Source of the DNA: Epithemia pelagica
Taxonomy: Eukaryota > Bacillariophyta > Bacillariophyceae > Surirellales > Surirellaceae
Length of the DNA: 64,000 nt
Direction of reading: 5' to 3'
Assembly: GCA_946965045.2 (NCBI GenBank)
Contig: OX337231.1
Span: 3,100,001-3,164,000 of the forward strand
Shown here: positions 10,101 to 22,353 of the stretch, piece by piece
Numbering within the stretch: the first letter of the stretch is position 1
Layout: each line of letters starts with the position of its first letter
Position numbers and translations under genes: made by a program
The notes under the pieces: generated by a model
Told to the model about the DNA's origin: nothing
The model's input: only the letters and a program-made list of their open reading frames with translations
The model's database searches: none

Positions 10101-13100
10101 GCATCATGTCAGCAAGATACAAAGGAACATTCGCCGTTCCCATTGGTATTCGCAAAGGAGACTGGACAGAAAAACGATGATATGCTCAAGGCCGACAGAA
10201 ATCGACCGTTCAAGTCCTCAGCAATCATGTCGGCAGAGTCTTTGTCTGTGAACTCGGTGCTCACAGATGCTGATTTCAGACGTCTGGACTCTACGGAACT
10301 CTCGCCGACTGCGAGATTAGACAATGCTGTTTTCTCCGATGCAAGTTCTTGGGTAGACGAGGAAGATGAACACGCTACCAACACCAAAAACGTCCCACAA
10401 TCTCTAACTCCGCGCTCTACAAACGGTCGTGGAAGGTCTCAAGGTCGTACAGTTGCCAACGTGTTATCAGATGATGTGAATTCTACAGCGTCAACCCAGG
10501 TTCAGGGTAATTTGAAAGGAAACAGAGAAATGCGGTATCCGGCTCGGAGCAATCTCCATGTCCCCACTAGGCCTGGAGAAGGGAAAGCTGAAGTACCAGC
10601 AGTATCTAGTAACGTTCAAGCTAGCGACGGGAACGAACCTAAGAAACCGTCGGTCGCGAGTCGTTTTCCTGTCCCCTCCTCCTCATATTCCGACAATGCG
10701 AGCCAACAGCAAAGTGAAGATTGGCATAGCGATTCACCTGGCAATCCACTTGCCCCGATGGTTAATGGTATGAAAGACACAATACTAAACAAAGACGACC
10801 ATTCGGTAGACTCGAACAAGGAAGGATCGGTTGGTGATTCAACCGCTTTCTTTGACGCTGAAGAAGAAGGATCCCTGGCTTCGTTCGTCAGTCTTGAAGC
10901 GATACTTTCTATGTCGCCAAGAAGTTCGCTGCTACAACTTTCAGAGGAGATGGGTCAAGGAAACAACGCGTATGTTTGTGCCAGTATGTTTTCTCCGGCG
11001 GAATCAAACGACGACTCGGCACATGAAGGAGAGGAATCATTACAATCGTCATTCCTCAATGCCATCCAGAAAGGGATCGGCGACCAATCAAATTTGGAGC
11101 TGAAATCTTGTTACAAGAGCATGCAGAGAGGCGCAACGGGACCGTGTTCTCCGTCTCATACAACAAGTTCGGACGATGACGCCTTGGTCTCGTGTGGACT
11201 CACCTGCGCTGATTCTACGAAACATGGACAAGTTCAACATCACTCTGGTTCCTTCACGAGTTCTCAAGAAGACTCTAAAAAGGAAACAGAAGGAGCCGTC
11301 CGCATAGCAGCGATCCGTCGTCGTGAGCTTATGAGACGGAAAAGATTGAAACAGTTGTACAGTTCATTGGGCGAGAAGAAACAGAGCGACTCAGTGGAAC
11401 CAGGCAATAACACAACATCGATCGGAAATTCCACCGTTCCACCTCAAACGTCTAGTATCGATGCGAATATTCGTGCAATCATGTTGCAAAGTCGCGCTGT
11501 TGTACTGCAAAAAAATGTTCGACGGATGCTTGCTGTGAGAACACATCGCAGGACTACCAGGGCGGCTATCCTAATACAGTGCGCAGTGAGAAAAGTACTG
11601 TCCCAAATTCTTCTTTCAAGAAAGAAAGAGGAATACAGGAACAAAACGACGGCAAGTACACGCATACAGACCTACGTACGGATGATTCAAGCTATTCAAA
11701 AACTTGAAGCGGCTAAAAGGATACGACACTCGGCGATCGTAATACAGGCTCATTATCGCGGACACCTGGCAATTCACGAGTTCCAGTTCACGAGAAGTTG
11801 TGCAATACTGATACAGGCCCATGTCCGTAGATTGCTCAGGACCGAGAAGTATCGTGCCATGAAAACTGCTTCAGTTTTTATTCAGAGAAACATCAGGATG
11901 GTGCAAGCAGTTGAAATGTTGTTGCTTTCCAAACTATCCACGATTTTCATCCAGCGCAATTATAGAAGATGGCTTGCAATAAAGAGATTCGAAATCGCAA
12001 AGGATGCTGCTGTCACAATCCAATCTCTCTATCGAAGATCCACTACTCTTCGAAGTTTCCTGGCGGTAAAGCGATGCATCATTTACCTTCAGGCGTCCTG
12101 GAGGCGCTTTTATATACGGCGAAACTTTAACAACATGCTGAGTTCAGTGGTTGTGCTGCAATCTCTCGTAAGGGCTCGTGGATCGAGAAAGGTATTTCTG
12201 TCCTTCCGAATGTCAGTGGTAGCTCTTCAAGCCCGTGCACGGTCTGTGACTGCCACGAGGATATACTCGAAACTCCTGTCCAGAGTAATACGGATACAAA
12301 CTTTCTGGCGTTGTACACATGCAAGAAAGTCTTACGCTCGGACTCTAGCTGGCTTTATTGCATTTCAAGGACTTGCAAGGATACTGCTTGCCCGGGGCAA
12401 AGCTTGGATTCGTTGGTTTGCTATTGTTACAATTCAGTCGTTCGAAAGAAGAAGGCAAGCGCAAAAAGCACTTAGAGCAGCCAAAATTGTGTGGCAAATC
12501 GAGACAGCCTTCTCGAACTCAACCAATCCTGCGACAGTTCCAGCAAACTTGTTGCAACGAGGAGAAAGCAATGCTGTCCATTGCAATTCAGTGCTTGCGC
12601 ATAATTCGAATTCACTTGTCACAAGCAATACCTCGAAGACTGGCGATGTTGACATGGAATTAAATTCGATGGCCGAAATGGAAATGGACGTTGCAGCAAG
12701 CACCATGGAGCTTGAGGACCAGATTCCCCCGGGTTGCCCACAGATAGTCGCTGGTCTCCTAAATGGAGAACGTCCGATGCCGGCAAGAGTTGATTCCAGT
12801 GAATCCAATTCTCTTGTGTCTGTCAGAGCAACTCGGACAGAACCAACGAACAACATGCCCAACTGCAATCCCATGCCTGTATGCACCCAGGCATCCGTTG
12901 GATCAGTTTCGATTGATGAATCAGTCGTTCCAACAAGAGTATATTCCGACCATTCAACAACTGGCACCCAAGACGAAATGTCTACAAAGGATTTTTCGAT
13001 GTCAACCAAAGGTCACTCTTCGTCTGCGTTCACGAGTGCTTTCGCATCGGCATCACCAAAGACGGCATCACTGGCGACTTCTTTCAGAGAGGGCTTCAAA

Positions 13101-15733
13101 CAGATTCTTCAATGCGCGAATTCAGAAGATGATTTAGGTGGCAGTGGCAGTGCAAGCGGTGAAGAGATAAGCACCGTTGGTGAGACGGCTCGCTCTACGA
13201 AGAAGAAATCGGATCAAAACGAAAGAGACCTTGGGGGGATTAAAATTGTCTTTGCTGACACAGTAGAGTATTCTGATACCGCTGAGCTAGAGTCGAAAAC
13301 AGAGGCTGCTCTTGGCAAAGGTGAAGAAAATAGCAATGAAGACGAAACCAGACAGACAAGTGACGAGGCGACCATGGATGATACAACAATTCGTGAAAAC
13401 GATACGAATGATTCTAGTGTAAACGACACTGAATCTCACCGTCAAGAAAATAGAGATTCGCAGAGACCGCCATTGGTAGATGACGACTGCAACGGCGTCA
13501 ACATTGGAGACTTCTTGGAATCGACAATTGACTTGATGTGCCTCTCTCCTGGTGGGGTTTCACAATTCTTCCCTCTGAGTCCTCAAAACATGGGAGCGGA
13601 ATGCCACAGGTTCTCTGCTGATTGCCAAAACTTTTCTTCCCAGTCTTGGACCAACGCGTCCGGAGACACAAAGCCCCGAAGGCAATCGAAGAATCCCCAC
13701 CACAACCGAAATTCTAATCGACCGGGCAAGCGCTCATCTGAGGACAAAACTTACCGAGCTCCGTCACCTCGTGTGAACCGCAGAATGAATGAAAAGACGA
13801 ATTATGACAGAGCTCTTGTACATACAGTCGTCGAAAAGTCGCGATTACCACCTCAGCACTCCACCCATGAAAGATCTGGGAGGAACACGCCTCGATCTTC
13901 GCGCTCAGCTTTTCACAGCGGCAGTGGATCGAAGTTCCCACCTTCCTCTCCAAGTCCTCGAAGAACGTCGGGTTCTTTCAGTGGAAATTCAAGGAATGTA
14001 AGAGAACTTTCCTTTGAGGAAAGAACTATCCAGTCGTCAAGTCCAGGTCCAGAAGAATGGAAAGGTCGTCGATACCCAGCCTTCCATCGCACTCCTGTGG
14101 ACGCCACAGCATCATCGCACGGACAAGATTCGGATCTCACCAGAAACGACGAACTTTTCCATCTTCTGGCAAATATGCTCCTTGAATATTTCCAGTCCAA
14201 ACTCAATGATGGCGGAAACTCAATTATTATCAAAGGAGAAGACAAACCTCAAATCGAGCTCCTTCTTCCAGGTGACAAGCGTGATAGCTTTGTTGAGGCG
14301 GCGCGGAACCGGGTATCGACCATCACCTCTCAGGCAAGCTCCCTCCATCCAGTACTTATGAAATGCCAAGAACTCGGTTTTGACCGTGAGGGTGAAAGTA
14401 ACCCTATTTTGTCTTCGAGGGATCTTTCGAACGAGCCGATTATCATTGATTTGACCTCCCAGCCTCAAACAATGGAAGTACCCCCATCGCCTCCCACCGA
14501 GGGCTCCGATGAAGATAAAAACAACAGGAAACGTGTTGTTGCTGATGGGCTTGTTCGATCTGTTAAAGAACAAGAAACAGTTGATTCAGAGCTCACCCGT
14601 CAACAACTCACTGCCGAACTTCGAGAAGCAACAAATTTGATGACCGACTCAGAGAACCCGGAAACCTCACTATTCTGGAGAAACCATGTTTTGGATCTAC
14701 AAAATAGGTTGCTCACGATACAAGGTGAAGATAAACAGTCTCATACCCATCCCGATGAAATTTTGGAAAGGAACCACAAACTCCTTTCTGAGTTTCAGAA
14801 CAGGGAGCAGTACTCACCACCAAGCTACACGGAGAGCCAACAAGAAGCAGTTGTTCCTAGCACTCAAGATCAACATCACCATACCAGTATCCATGATAAT
14901 GCTGAAGACCAGTCGCGCATGGTTGATGTTATTTCGCCTGCTGATCTCCCAGGTGGATATCACTTCGAAGCGGAAATCGAGGGCCAGCGCTTTCTGGCCA
15001 CGGTGCCACCATGCGGCGTCCGGCAAGGGGAGACCTTCACGTCGGTAATGCGAGAGCTTGATTCCGTTGCCATCGATATACCCGTTGCGTACTGGAAAGA
15101 CGGGATGACGAGTGCCTGCAAACATGGTTGCTGTCACCCGTCCATTTGGAATGCTATTTTTTGCCCATTGAGTAAGTGTGAAACCCTCTCCTACTTTCAT
15201 CGCGATAGATGCTTACTTACTATTATTTTTGCATTTTAACAGTCGCACTAGCGCAGATCGGCCAACGCATTCAGCTCGACTTTTTGGGACGGCCGCAGCA
15301 CCCGCAGAGCGAACATCCGTACTACTCAAACAGAACTATGATGAGTATTGTGATTATATTCTGGTTCATGGTGAACTGTGGATTGATTGCTGGTTGTGTC
15401 TACAAGTGGAAACTCGCTTTGGAAGTCAGCTTTGCCGATTATTCGGCCCTCGCGTTGATCAATGTTGCGATGGTTGGCTTCACCATATTTGTCACGCAGT
15501 CTACCCGATACAGCTTAAGAGAGAAGTTTTTGATTAGGGAGGAACGTTGCTACGATCTCGAGGATGTCGTTTGCTCGATTTTCTGTCTCCCCTGTGTGGT
15601 TTGCCAAATGCAACGGCACACTGCTAACTATAATGAACATGATGCAGTGTGCTGCTCGAAAACTGGTCTTCCAGATGGCGTTGGCTTGCTAACAGACAAC
15701 AACCCGGAAAAATCATCCGCCTTTATTGTGTAA
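7158..15733 (+). CDS. Giant IQ-motif / PLAC8-domain protein, two exons
   Basis: Exon 1 is 7158-15171 and exon 2 is 15243-15733. The 71-bp intron (GTAAGTG...TTTTAACAG) restores an ATC codon; the product is 2834 residues. Residues 1-1430 are low complexity (S, H, Q, P, E). Residues about 1440-1775 hold roughly a dozen IQ-like motifs spaced 22-24 residues apart (for example VIQAHYRGH, LIQAHVRRLL), which normally bind calmodulin-type EF-hand proteins. Next comes a disordered linker, then a segment near 2620 (ADLPGGYHFEAE) that I associate with stramenopile PLAC8 proteins. The Cys-rich PLAC8 domain (about 2650-2800) has CKHGCCHPSIW, two hydrophobic segments (about 2704-2727 and 2740-2760) and CSIFCLPCVVCQ. 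The C-terminus is therefore probably membrane-anchored. The role is unknown; a calcium-responsive membrane tether is an inference. Confidence 0.85.
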
Positions 15734-15854
15734 GACAGAAAATTGTCGAAGACGCAACATCTTCAAGAAATTATAAATCATAATCGTTTACCATCTACTC
15801 GCAAATTACAGATTAGTGGCCAACCTCATTCATCATCCACCATCAATTCAACGG

Positions 15855-15931
15855 TCTGACCTTAGGACAGAGACGGGTGGATATCCCACCCAAAATCAAT
15901 AGTGTGACCTTAGGACAGACGGGTGAATATC
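15855..15931. repeat. Short direct repeat across the stop of the PHD gene
   Basis: Two copies of about 30 bp (15855-15885 and 15903-15931) share GACCTTAGGACAG and GGGTG-ATATC. The second copy encodes the last residues of the minus-strand PHD gene (DIHPSVLRS); the first lies just beyond its stop codon. It looks like a small tandem duplication of the gene's 3' end. Confidence 0.7.
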
Positions 15932-18900
15932 GTTTGACTCATAAAAAGCCTGCAAGAGGTCCAGTTCAAGCACGTGTACACCACAGGCGTCTGAACAGAA
16001 GCGAGAGTCAAATCTCGCGTTCTTGTTGCAATCTTCACGAATACATTTTTTGCAAGTAAGTTTAGAACTTTCGTCGTTGCCGTCTGATGTCTCTTTCGTC
16101 TGCTTGTGACTGTCCAAACGTCGAATCGACGGAGAAAAACCGAAGCTATCAAATTCTTCATCCGTATAGCATGGATCAAATAGATTCTTGTACTCTTCTT
16201 CAAACCCGACTGGTACAGGTCGTTTGGTATCACGCAACAGAAAAAGGAGCATATTATGGCGATCTGTTTGACCCTCCGCGTCCTCGACAGCGACGAGGAG
16301 TCTTTCCAGCTCTTTGGTTCGAACACGTTGTCGCTCCTTTGTTCGATATCCATACCCTCTCCCAAGACGTGTAAGTAAGTCAGCCCATTGCTTCTCCGCT
16401 TTGTCATGGCGAGCTTGCACACTTCTCGTGTGTCCCCCGACGTGAGTTGCCGACACACTGCCGAGGGGCCACTTGTAAGTTCCACCGTGTTTTGAAAACG
16501 ACATGCTTCGCATGACTGCAGTTGTGGAAAGACCACGCCTCAGCTGTTCCATTCTTTGACGTTCAATCCTTGCCTTGGCCATTGGATATTCTTTTATGAT
16601 CTCCTTCTCTTGGTGACATTGCTCACAAATGGCAACAAAGGGTTCATTCGCGTTCTTACGGACGGAATAGGGCTCGAAGTGACCTCCACAAACTGCATGA
16701 CGCCAAGTACCGCATATTGAGCAACATACCATCATCTCTCCAGGGTAACATTCAGTTACTTGAAAGCAATAAACGAGCTCGGCTAATGAACCCACATTCT
16801 TTCGTTTCAACCGATGGAGTCGACAGTGCGGAATCTTTTCAAGAACACCCGGTTCCAGTTCTGTCTCGAGGCGTTCGTCAATTTTCTTTTCGTTGACGCG
16901 AAGGCATGTCGGATTGGACTTCAGTAACAGGTCTCGCGGGTCTTCAAAAGCATCCTCGTCACTTGTTTCACCAGCGTGTCGACGTTCTCGACGGCGACCA
17001 GCGGTGGAAGGCCACCACGTATCCACTGGGTACGGATAATCCAATACATTTGACTTCCTCTTTTGGGTCTCTTGTCTGCCCTCTTTCCCGTCAACCTTGC
17101 CCATCCTCTGATTTTCGTCTTGTTGTCCCGTTTGATCTTCGTTTTCAGTGTGCTCATCGCCTTTTTGGTTCTCGATTACCATTACATCTTCCTGTTCACC
17201 CAAGAAGGCGTTGCCATGGCTCACTCCAATTTCTTCATTCAAAACTGGTTCCTCCGGCAAACTCGGGAAGTAAGATTCCAACATGCTTGTAACAATGGAT
17301 TGGGCAGGGGGTCGATCATGAGGCGGATGTCCATCTTCAGGCGAAGGCTTGGTTGGAGCTTTATCTTCTTTTTCTTCGTCTTCCGTCCATTGTTTATCCT
17401 TCAAAAACTGCAATACATGGGCAGCTTCAAACGCTTTTTCTTCAGAATTTGCTGCGGCAAGCAACTCTACAACCGTCCCCAACCTCGACGAGCCCTCCTC
17501 AATACGACGAACAGGCGCGTGTTTCCCTTCCTTTCGCGAAGCCGAAGCGACAGTCGAACCCGGAGCAAGTGAAAGAAGCGCCGAAGCACCAGTTCCACCA
17601 GACAGAGGAGGAATGCTACCCTCCATTTTCCCTTCACTATTGTCGTCGATAACAATCTCTACTCTCTCATTCATAGTAGTACTGCCGCTGCTTTCGCCGG
17701 CGTGCATTCCATCGGGTAGGCCGGGTGCATCATTTTCGGTTTTCATTCCAGCAGCACGTTCGGCCATTGCTTGAAGGATCGCTTCTGCTCTCATTCGATG
17801 TTCTTCCTCATCTACCACCTCTTTCTTCTTTTTCGCTGCCTTGATAGAAGTAATAGAATCAGCTGGCTTGCGGGGGCGTCCTCGTTTCCGTTTTCCGGGA
17901 AGTTTTTGGTCTCTGTCAGCGGCCGAAGCTCGGGACGACTTGCCCTTTTCTTTTTTACCACTAGGACGTGAATCAGGACCTTGCTTCTTGTGTTGCGCAA
18001 TGACATAATCTTCGAGTTCCACGCTGTCGACCGAGTTCTTGCGGGACAAGGGGAGCCGTTCCGCGGTTTCTTCCGAGACACTCCCCACCGATTCCGATGT
18101 CGCAGCCACAGCAGCAGCTGCAACGGCAATGCCTGGAGCTACCGGTGGCGATGTGGCAGAATTGCTTGCAGCAACAGCAGCGCTGGGTACCGAAGCAACG
18201 GCAGGGGGCTGTGGAGGCGGTGCCGGAACAGCACCTGGACCGACTCCTGCGTTTCGTAATACCAGGTCCAGACTTGACATAGGTCCACTTCCTCGGAGAT
18301 GTGCATGAAGCGCCGCAGTCTGTTGCTGCTGATTATGTTGTTGTTGCTGCTGTTGTTGGTGCCTCAATTCTTCTTGGTAACGCAATTGCGCTTGGGCTGC
18401 GGCTTGAACTGAGGCATGATGGGTGGGGTGCGCAAAGGCGGCATGGGCCGACTGCGGGACCGAAGTCGCACCGGCTGCAGCGGCTGCCCCAGCATACTGT
18501 TGCTCTTGAGCTACGGCCGCTGCTTGTCGCGCACGATAAGCCGCAGCAGCAGCTTGTTGCTCCACCTGCTCTGCTCCTCGAGCAATTCGCTCTTTCAACA
18601 AGAGACTGGCGTAGTGTTGCTGAAGATCCGGCAATTGCTCTAGCTCGGCCACGGCGTTTGCGCGCATCTGCAATTCGTGCAATTGGTGGTCCAATTGATC
18701 TTGATACAAGGCATTCCTGTAGCGAATATCGCGATGCTGTTGCTCCAGTCGTTGCTGTTGTTCCACATAAAGATTGGCTGACAATTCATCCACACTGGGC
18801 AAGCCCAACGCAGCTCGCATTTGGGCATTTGTTACCTGGAAATGAAAAGCAAATTTCACCAATTTCAGAAACAAAACAACCCAATTTCATGTTCTCGGCA

Positions 18901-19096
18901 AACATCAAAACCAAACACAAGAACAGGACAGAGCTCACACGAACAAGTTTCACGCAAGAAAATCACGATCCGTTTGCACCCGAAGTAGATATCACCAAGC
19001 CGTCCGTAATGATCTTCCAATCTCTCAACCTCAGGTACTTACCCTGCCAGGATTTCCAGGATTCCCGTTAGGATCGAAAGGGAATCGTCCAGCCAT
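15896..19096 (-). CDS. PHD-finger and AT-hook nuclear protein, two exons
   Basis: Exon 1 is 19096-19043 (18 residues, starting MAGRFPFDPNG) and exon 2 is 18835-15896. The 207-bp intron has GTAAGT and TTCCAG ends and joins in phase 0; the total is 997 residues. Residues about 20-210 are rich in Q and A and probably coiled coil. An AT-hook (KRKRGRPRK) lies near residue 335. A Cys/His finger near 710-768 (CCSICGTWRHAVC ... CEQC) resembles a PHD finger. A C-terminal Cys cluster near 944-975 (CKKC-x4-C ... CSDAC followed by a Leu-rich helix) resembles the C-terminal domain of CFP1/CXXC1, the DNA-reading subunit of Set1/COMPASS. A role in chromatin, perhaps H3K4 methylation, is an inference. Several finger ligands would need a profile search. 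Confidence 0.75.
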
Positions 19097-19827
19097 GGTG
19101 TTCAATAGCGTTCAATGGATATCGACAAATTGGACCGGGAACTTCCAATGTCGGCGCTGTTATGTTTTTGTGGATAAAAAAGGGAAAAGTGTGAGGCAAC
19201 AAGCAAGCCAGGGACGACTGGGCCAACCCCAAAAGCGCTGCAACGAAACAACGAAGGGGACTTGTTCCATAGCCACGCGTATTTTCGGTTTTATACATAG
19301 AAATGGAGTGTACGTTTCATACAGTAATATATTTAAAATGTAACGGTAACAGTTATAAGGCAATTGTGAGATAATCCCAAAACTGTCCGCCAAGATACAC
19401 TACAAAGACTGATACTATCTTCCAGTCAGTACCGAAAGCCGTGAAATTAAAAGGCCCTTCCGAATATGATACACTCTAGCACTTTGGACAGCAGATATCC
19501 ATTGCATAATATTAAGCTTCTCTTCCTTGTCGCGCTGAGGCGTGATAGACCACCATAGAGCTATTGTTTCCCACTTGAAGAAACTAGGAGTATGACCCAC
19601 ACTATTACTCGTACAACCGATCAAGAATCAAGATATCACAGATCAAAGGAGTACGAGTAGGTAGATGATAGGAGTAGAGTTTTATGAATCAGCAGCATCA
19701 ACAATCAACATAGTCGTAGCAGATAACAGCATACTCCCACTCCTCTAGTAGGCAATAGGACCTATGCCTACGGATATAAAGTTTCACCACCACATCTTCC
19801 ATCACCATGACCATGAACAATCAGCTC
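19097..19827. other. Intergenic, 0.7 kb
   Basis: Holds the promoter of the PHD gene (minus) and the 3' flank of the dehydrogenase gene (minus). No convincing open frame, RNA gene or repeat seen. Confidence 0.4.
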
Positions 19828-20958
19828 CTATTTCTTCTTGTCACCTCCTACGCCTCTCAAAACTTGCAATATTGATCCAAAGTCTTGCGTCCCTTTCCCT
19901 TGAAGAGAGCACATTTGGTATAACTCTTTGGAGGTGGAAGTGAGAGGGAGTGCCACGTGTTTCTCGCTAGCCACTTGCATTGCCAAGCCCAAATCTTTGA
20001 GCATAAGGTTAGTCGCGAACCCACCCTGGTAGTTCCGCGATGCGGGGGCTCCTGTTGCAGCTGCTACCTCGGGATGGGGATTGTTCACTTTGGAACTCCA
20101 GCAGGCGGCAGTGGAGGAATTGAGAACCGACGAGAGCACAACTGGATCCACACCCAAGGATTCACCCAAATTGAGTGCCTCGCTTATACCAATCATTTGA
20201 CAAGCCAAGGCCAAGTTATTACAAAGCTTGGTAGCTGCTCCAGCACCCACCTCAGGACCGCATTCAATGACCCGAGATCCCATCTGCTCCAAGACGAAGT
20301 GAACGTCAATGCTACTCTTGGGTAGGGACGAGCATCCCCCGAGCATAAAGGTAAGGGTGCCATCTGTCGCACCTTTCACTCCTCCACTTACAGGTGCATC
20401 GTATAATACTGCGGTCCCAGCTTCGTCTAGAATTTGTGCCATTTCACTAGATGTGGAAGGACTTACGGTGGAGCAGTCTATGACCACTCGTTTCTCCAAA
20501 GATTTGTCGTCTTGCTGCCAGCAGCCGTGTAAGGTCTTCAAGACAGACTTCACAGCTGAATCTCCTGGTAACATTGTGATAACAAGCGGTTGTGCTGCCA
20601 GGTCGCCGAGGTCTTTCACCAGTTCAACACCATCCAATGCAGCTGCACGGTCGCATGCCTCCGTACTGTTGTCAAAAACGCAAATGGCGTGCGTGCCATT
20701 GGAGGCTTTGCTCAAATTCTCAACCATTGGTAGCCCCATATTCCCAAGACCGACAAACCCAATGGGAGGAAGTCCACTGCTGCTTGCTTGTGAAGTGCCT
20801 GTTGTGGAAAAGCATTGACGTCTTGGCTGCTGCGAAAGATTCTGCGCCAATGGTGAGAAGTGCCTTTGCCACAGAGAGGGACAGAAATGTTCTGTAAACG
20901 TGCCAGATTTCAACAAACGACAACAAAACCTCGAAGGAATGGAAGACTTCATCATCAT
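19828..20958 (-). CDS. HIBADH: 3-hydroxyisobutyrate dehydrogenase, mitochondrial
   Basis: 376 residues. Oxidises 3-hydroxyisobutyrate to methylmalonate semialdehyde with NAD+ in valine breakdown (family knowledge). Residues about 1-60 are basic and Ser-rich with few acids (RFCCRLLKSGT...), like a mitochondrial presequence. The Rossmann motif GFVGLGNMGLPM follows at about 66. The substrate loop DAPVSGGVKGATDGTL, the catalytic-lysine motif GAGAATKLCNN and the C-terminal NYQGGFATNLMLKDLGLA are all intact. I start at the ATG run 20950-20958; the frame stays open upstream, but that extension is unlike a targeting sequence. Divergent from EMG1, with 247 bp between the start codons. Confidence 0.93.
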   Translation of the reverse strand: MMMKSSIPSRFCCRLLKSGTFTEHFCPSLWQRHFSPLAQNLSQQPRRQCFSTTGTSQASSSGLPPIGFVGLGNMGLPMVENLSKASNGTHAICVFDNSTEACDRAAALDGVELVKDLGDLAAQPLVITMLPGDSAVKSVLKTLHGCWQQDDKSLEKRVVIDCSTVSPSTSSEMAQILDEAGTAVLYDAPVSGGVKGATDGTLTFMLGGCSSLPKSSIDVHFVLEQMGSRVIECGPEVGAGAATKLCNNLALACQMIGISEALNLGESLGVDPVVLSSVLNSSTAACWSSKVNNPHPEVAAATGAPASRNYQGGFATNLMLKDLGLAMQVASEKHVALPLTSTSKELYQMCSLQGKGTQDFGSILQVLRGVGGDKKK

Positions 20959-21205
20959 TGCTGTTGAAGAGATTGCTTGATTTCGTCTTCGTTTTGTCTT
21001 GTCTTGAACGACGACGCAAGAATAGATCCATCTGCTGGAGATGAGAACTATCGCTGTCACAAGAAAATCTCGTCGCGAAAAAGATTGGGTCGCACAAAAA
21101 ATGCTGGATCGTCGGTCCGTCACACAGATAAAAATGTGCCTTTGTTAACCACCAACCACATATACGGATCACTGGCCCATTCTCATTCATCCTGGAGGAA
21201 CCACA
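20959..21205. promoter_or_regulatory. Shared divergent promoter, HIBADH / EMG1
   Basis: 247 bp between two divergent start codons, so both promoters must lie here or overlap the leaders. No clear TATA element. Confidence 0.5.
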
Positions 21206-22108
21206 ATGGCAAAGAAGAAGAGACGAAACTTGGAAGAGAAGGACGAAGAAGCAAGCGTAAGCAGTGGTGGTGACGAGGGATCCGAAGATGAGAGTGAAGT
21301 AGCTGAACAAGAAGAGAATGGACACCTCAGCAAAAAGGCAAGACCATCCGAAGAACAGGACGACGAATCTGGTGCCCTGGTTTCTTCCGATGCCTTACCT
21401 GTAGTAACGTCGGAACCCCTTTCGGTTGGTCCGAACAAATCGTTGCGCGAGAATCAGCCGGTTATAGTGCTCCTGGATCAAGCAACCTTGGAAACCGTGA
21501 AACGAAACAACATGTACGAGCTCTTGAATTGTGACGACCACCGCGATTTAGTGAAACGCAAACTACGCAAAGACCCCAACAGTTATCGCCCCGATATATT
21601 ACATCAGGAGCTCTTGGCATTGCAAGATTCTCCACTTAACAAGGCCGGCTTGCTCAAAATATATGTGGCGACGCAAAAGAAGGTTTTGATTGACATTCAT
21701 CCATCCACACGTATCCCGCGTACCTACAAACGTTTTGCCGGTCTTATGGTACAGCTATTGCACAAAATGAAGATCAAAGCAGGGCAAGATCATACGACAT
21801 TGCTCAAGGTTATTAAAAACCCCTTCTCCCAATACTTACCAGCTGGAACTCGATGCTATGGCATGTCGTGCCAAGGAACACTGTATAGCCCTATAAACCT
21901 GGCTTCAGCCCTCTTACCGGAAGACTACGAAAACAAGAGAACACCACCAACTTGCTTTGTCGTGGGTGCTATGTCAACGGGGCATGTTCAATTGGAGGAT
22001 CATCCCTACATGGAAAAGATGATATCAGTGTCAGAGTATCCACTTTCTGGTGCTGCTGCTCTCTCCCGAATTGTAACTGGCATTGAACATTACTGGGGTA
22101 TTGTTTAG
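21206..22108 (+). CDS. EMG1: EMG1/NEP1 rRNA pseudouridine N1-methyltransferase
   Basis: 300 residues, single exon, ATG after CCACA. EMG1 is a SPOUT-fold enzyme that methylates N1 of a hypermodified pseudouridine in 18S rRNA and helps assemble the 40S subunit in the nucleolus (family knowledge). The first 85 residues are charged and disordered, starting with a KKKRR cluster that could be a nuclear signal. The catalytic part runs from about residue 88: YELLNCDDHRDLVKRKLRKD, then LDSPLNKAGLLKIYVAT-like and IHPSTRIPRTYKRFAGLM segments, and the knot end VVGAMSTGHV ... SEYPLSGAAALSRI. Length and order match the family. Confidence 0.95.
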   Translation: MAKKKRRNLEEKDEEASVSSGGDEGSEDESEVAEQEENGHLSKKARPSEEQDDESGALVSSDALPVVTSEPLSVGPNKSLRENQPVIVLLDQATLETVKRNNMYELLNCDDHRDLVKRKLRKDPNSYRPDILHQELLALQDSPLNKAGLLKIYVATQKKVLIDIHPSTRIPRTYKRFAGLMVQLLHKMKIKAGQDHTTLLKVIKNPFSQYLPAGTRCYGMSCQGTLYSPINLASALLPEDYENKRTPPTCFVVGAMSTGHVQLEDHPYMEKMISVSEYPLSGAAALSRIVTGIEHYWGIV

Positions 22109-22353
22109 GAGTAACATTATTTATTTTTAATGTTACGACTATCGTTTAGACCGTGCTTCTGGAGGTTATCTTCTGTATGAGTAGATCCTGTGTGTGCTGT
22201 TCCGAGCATTCTCTGAATTGTCTACTTCTTCAAAGCAAAAACATTATTTTCCTTAGGAAAATTGTTTTATTTCCAAGATGGGGACCACTAGAAGAGATGG
22301 AAGTATGAAAAATGGTTCTTGCCAAAAAGCTATCAGATTATCTTTGTTGGTTG

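Noticed and set aside
18301-19071. 256-codon plus-strand frame over the PHD gene start
   Set aside because: Antisense of the Gln/Ala-rich coding sequence and crossing its well-supported intron.
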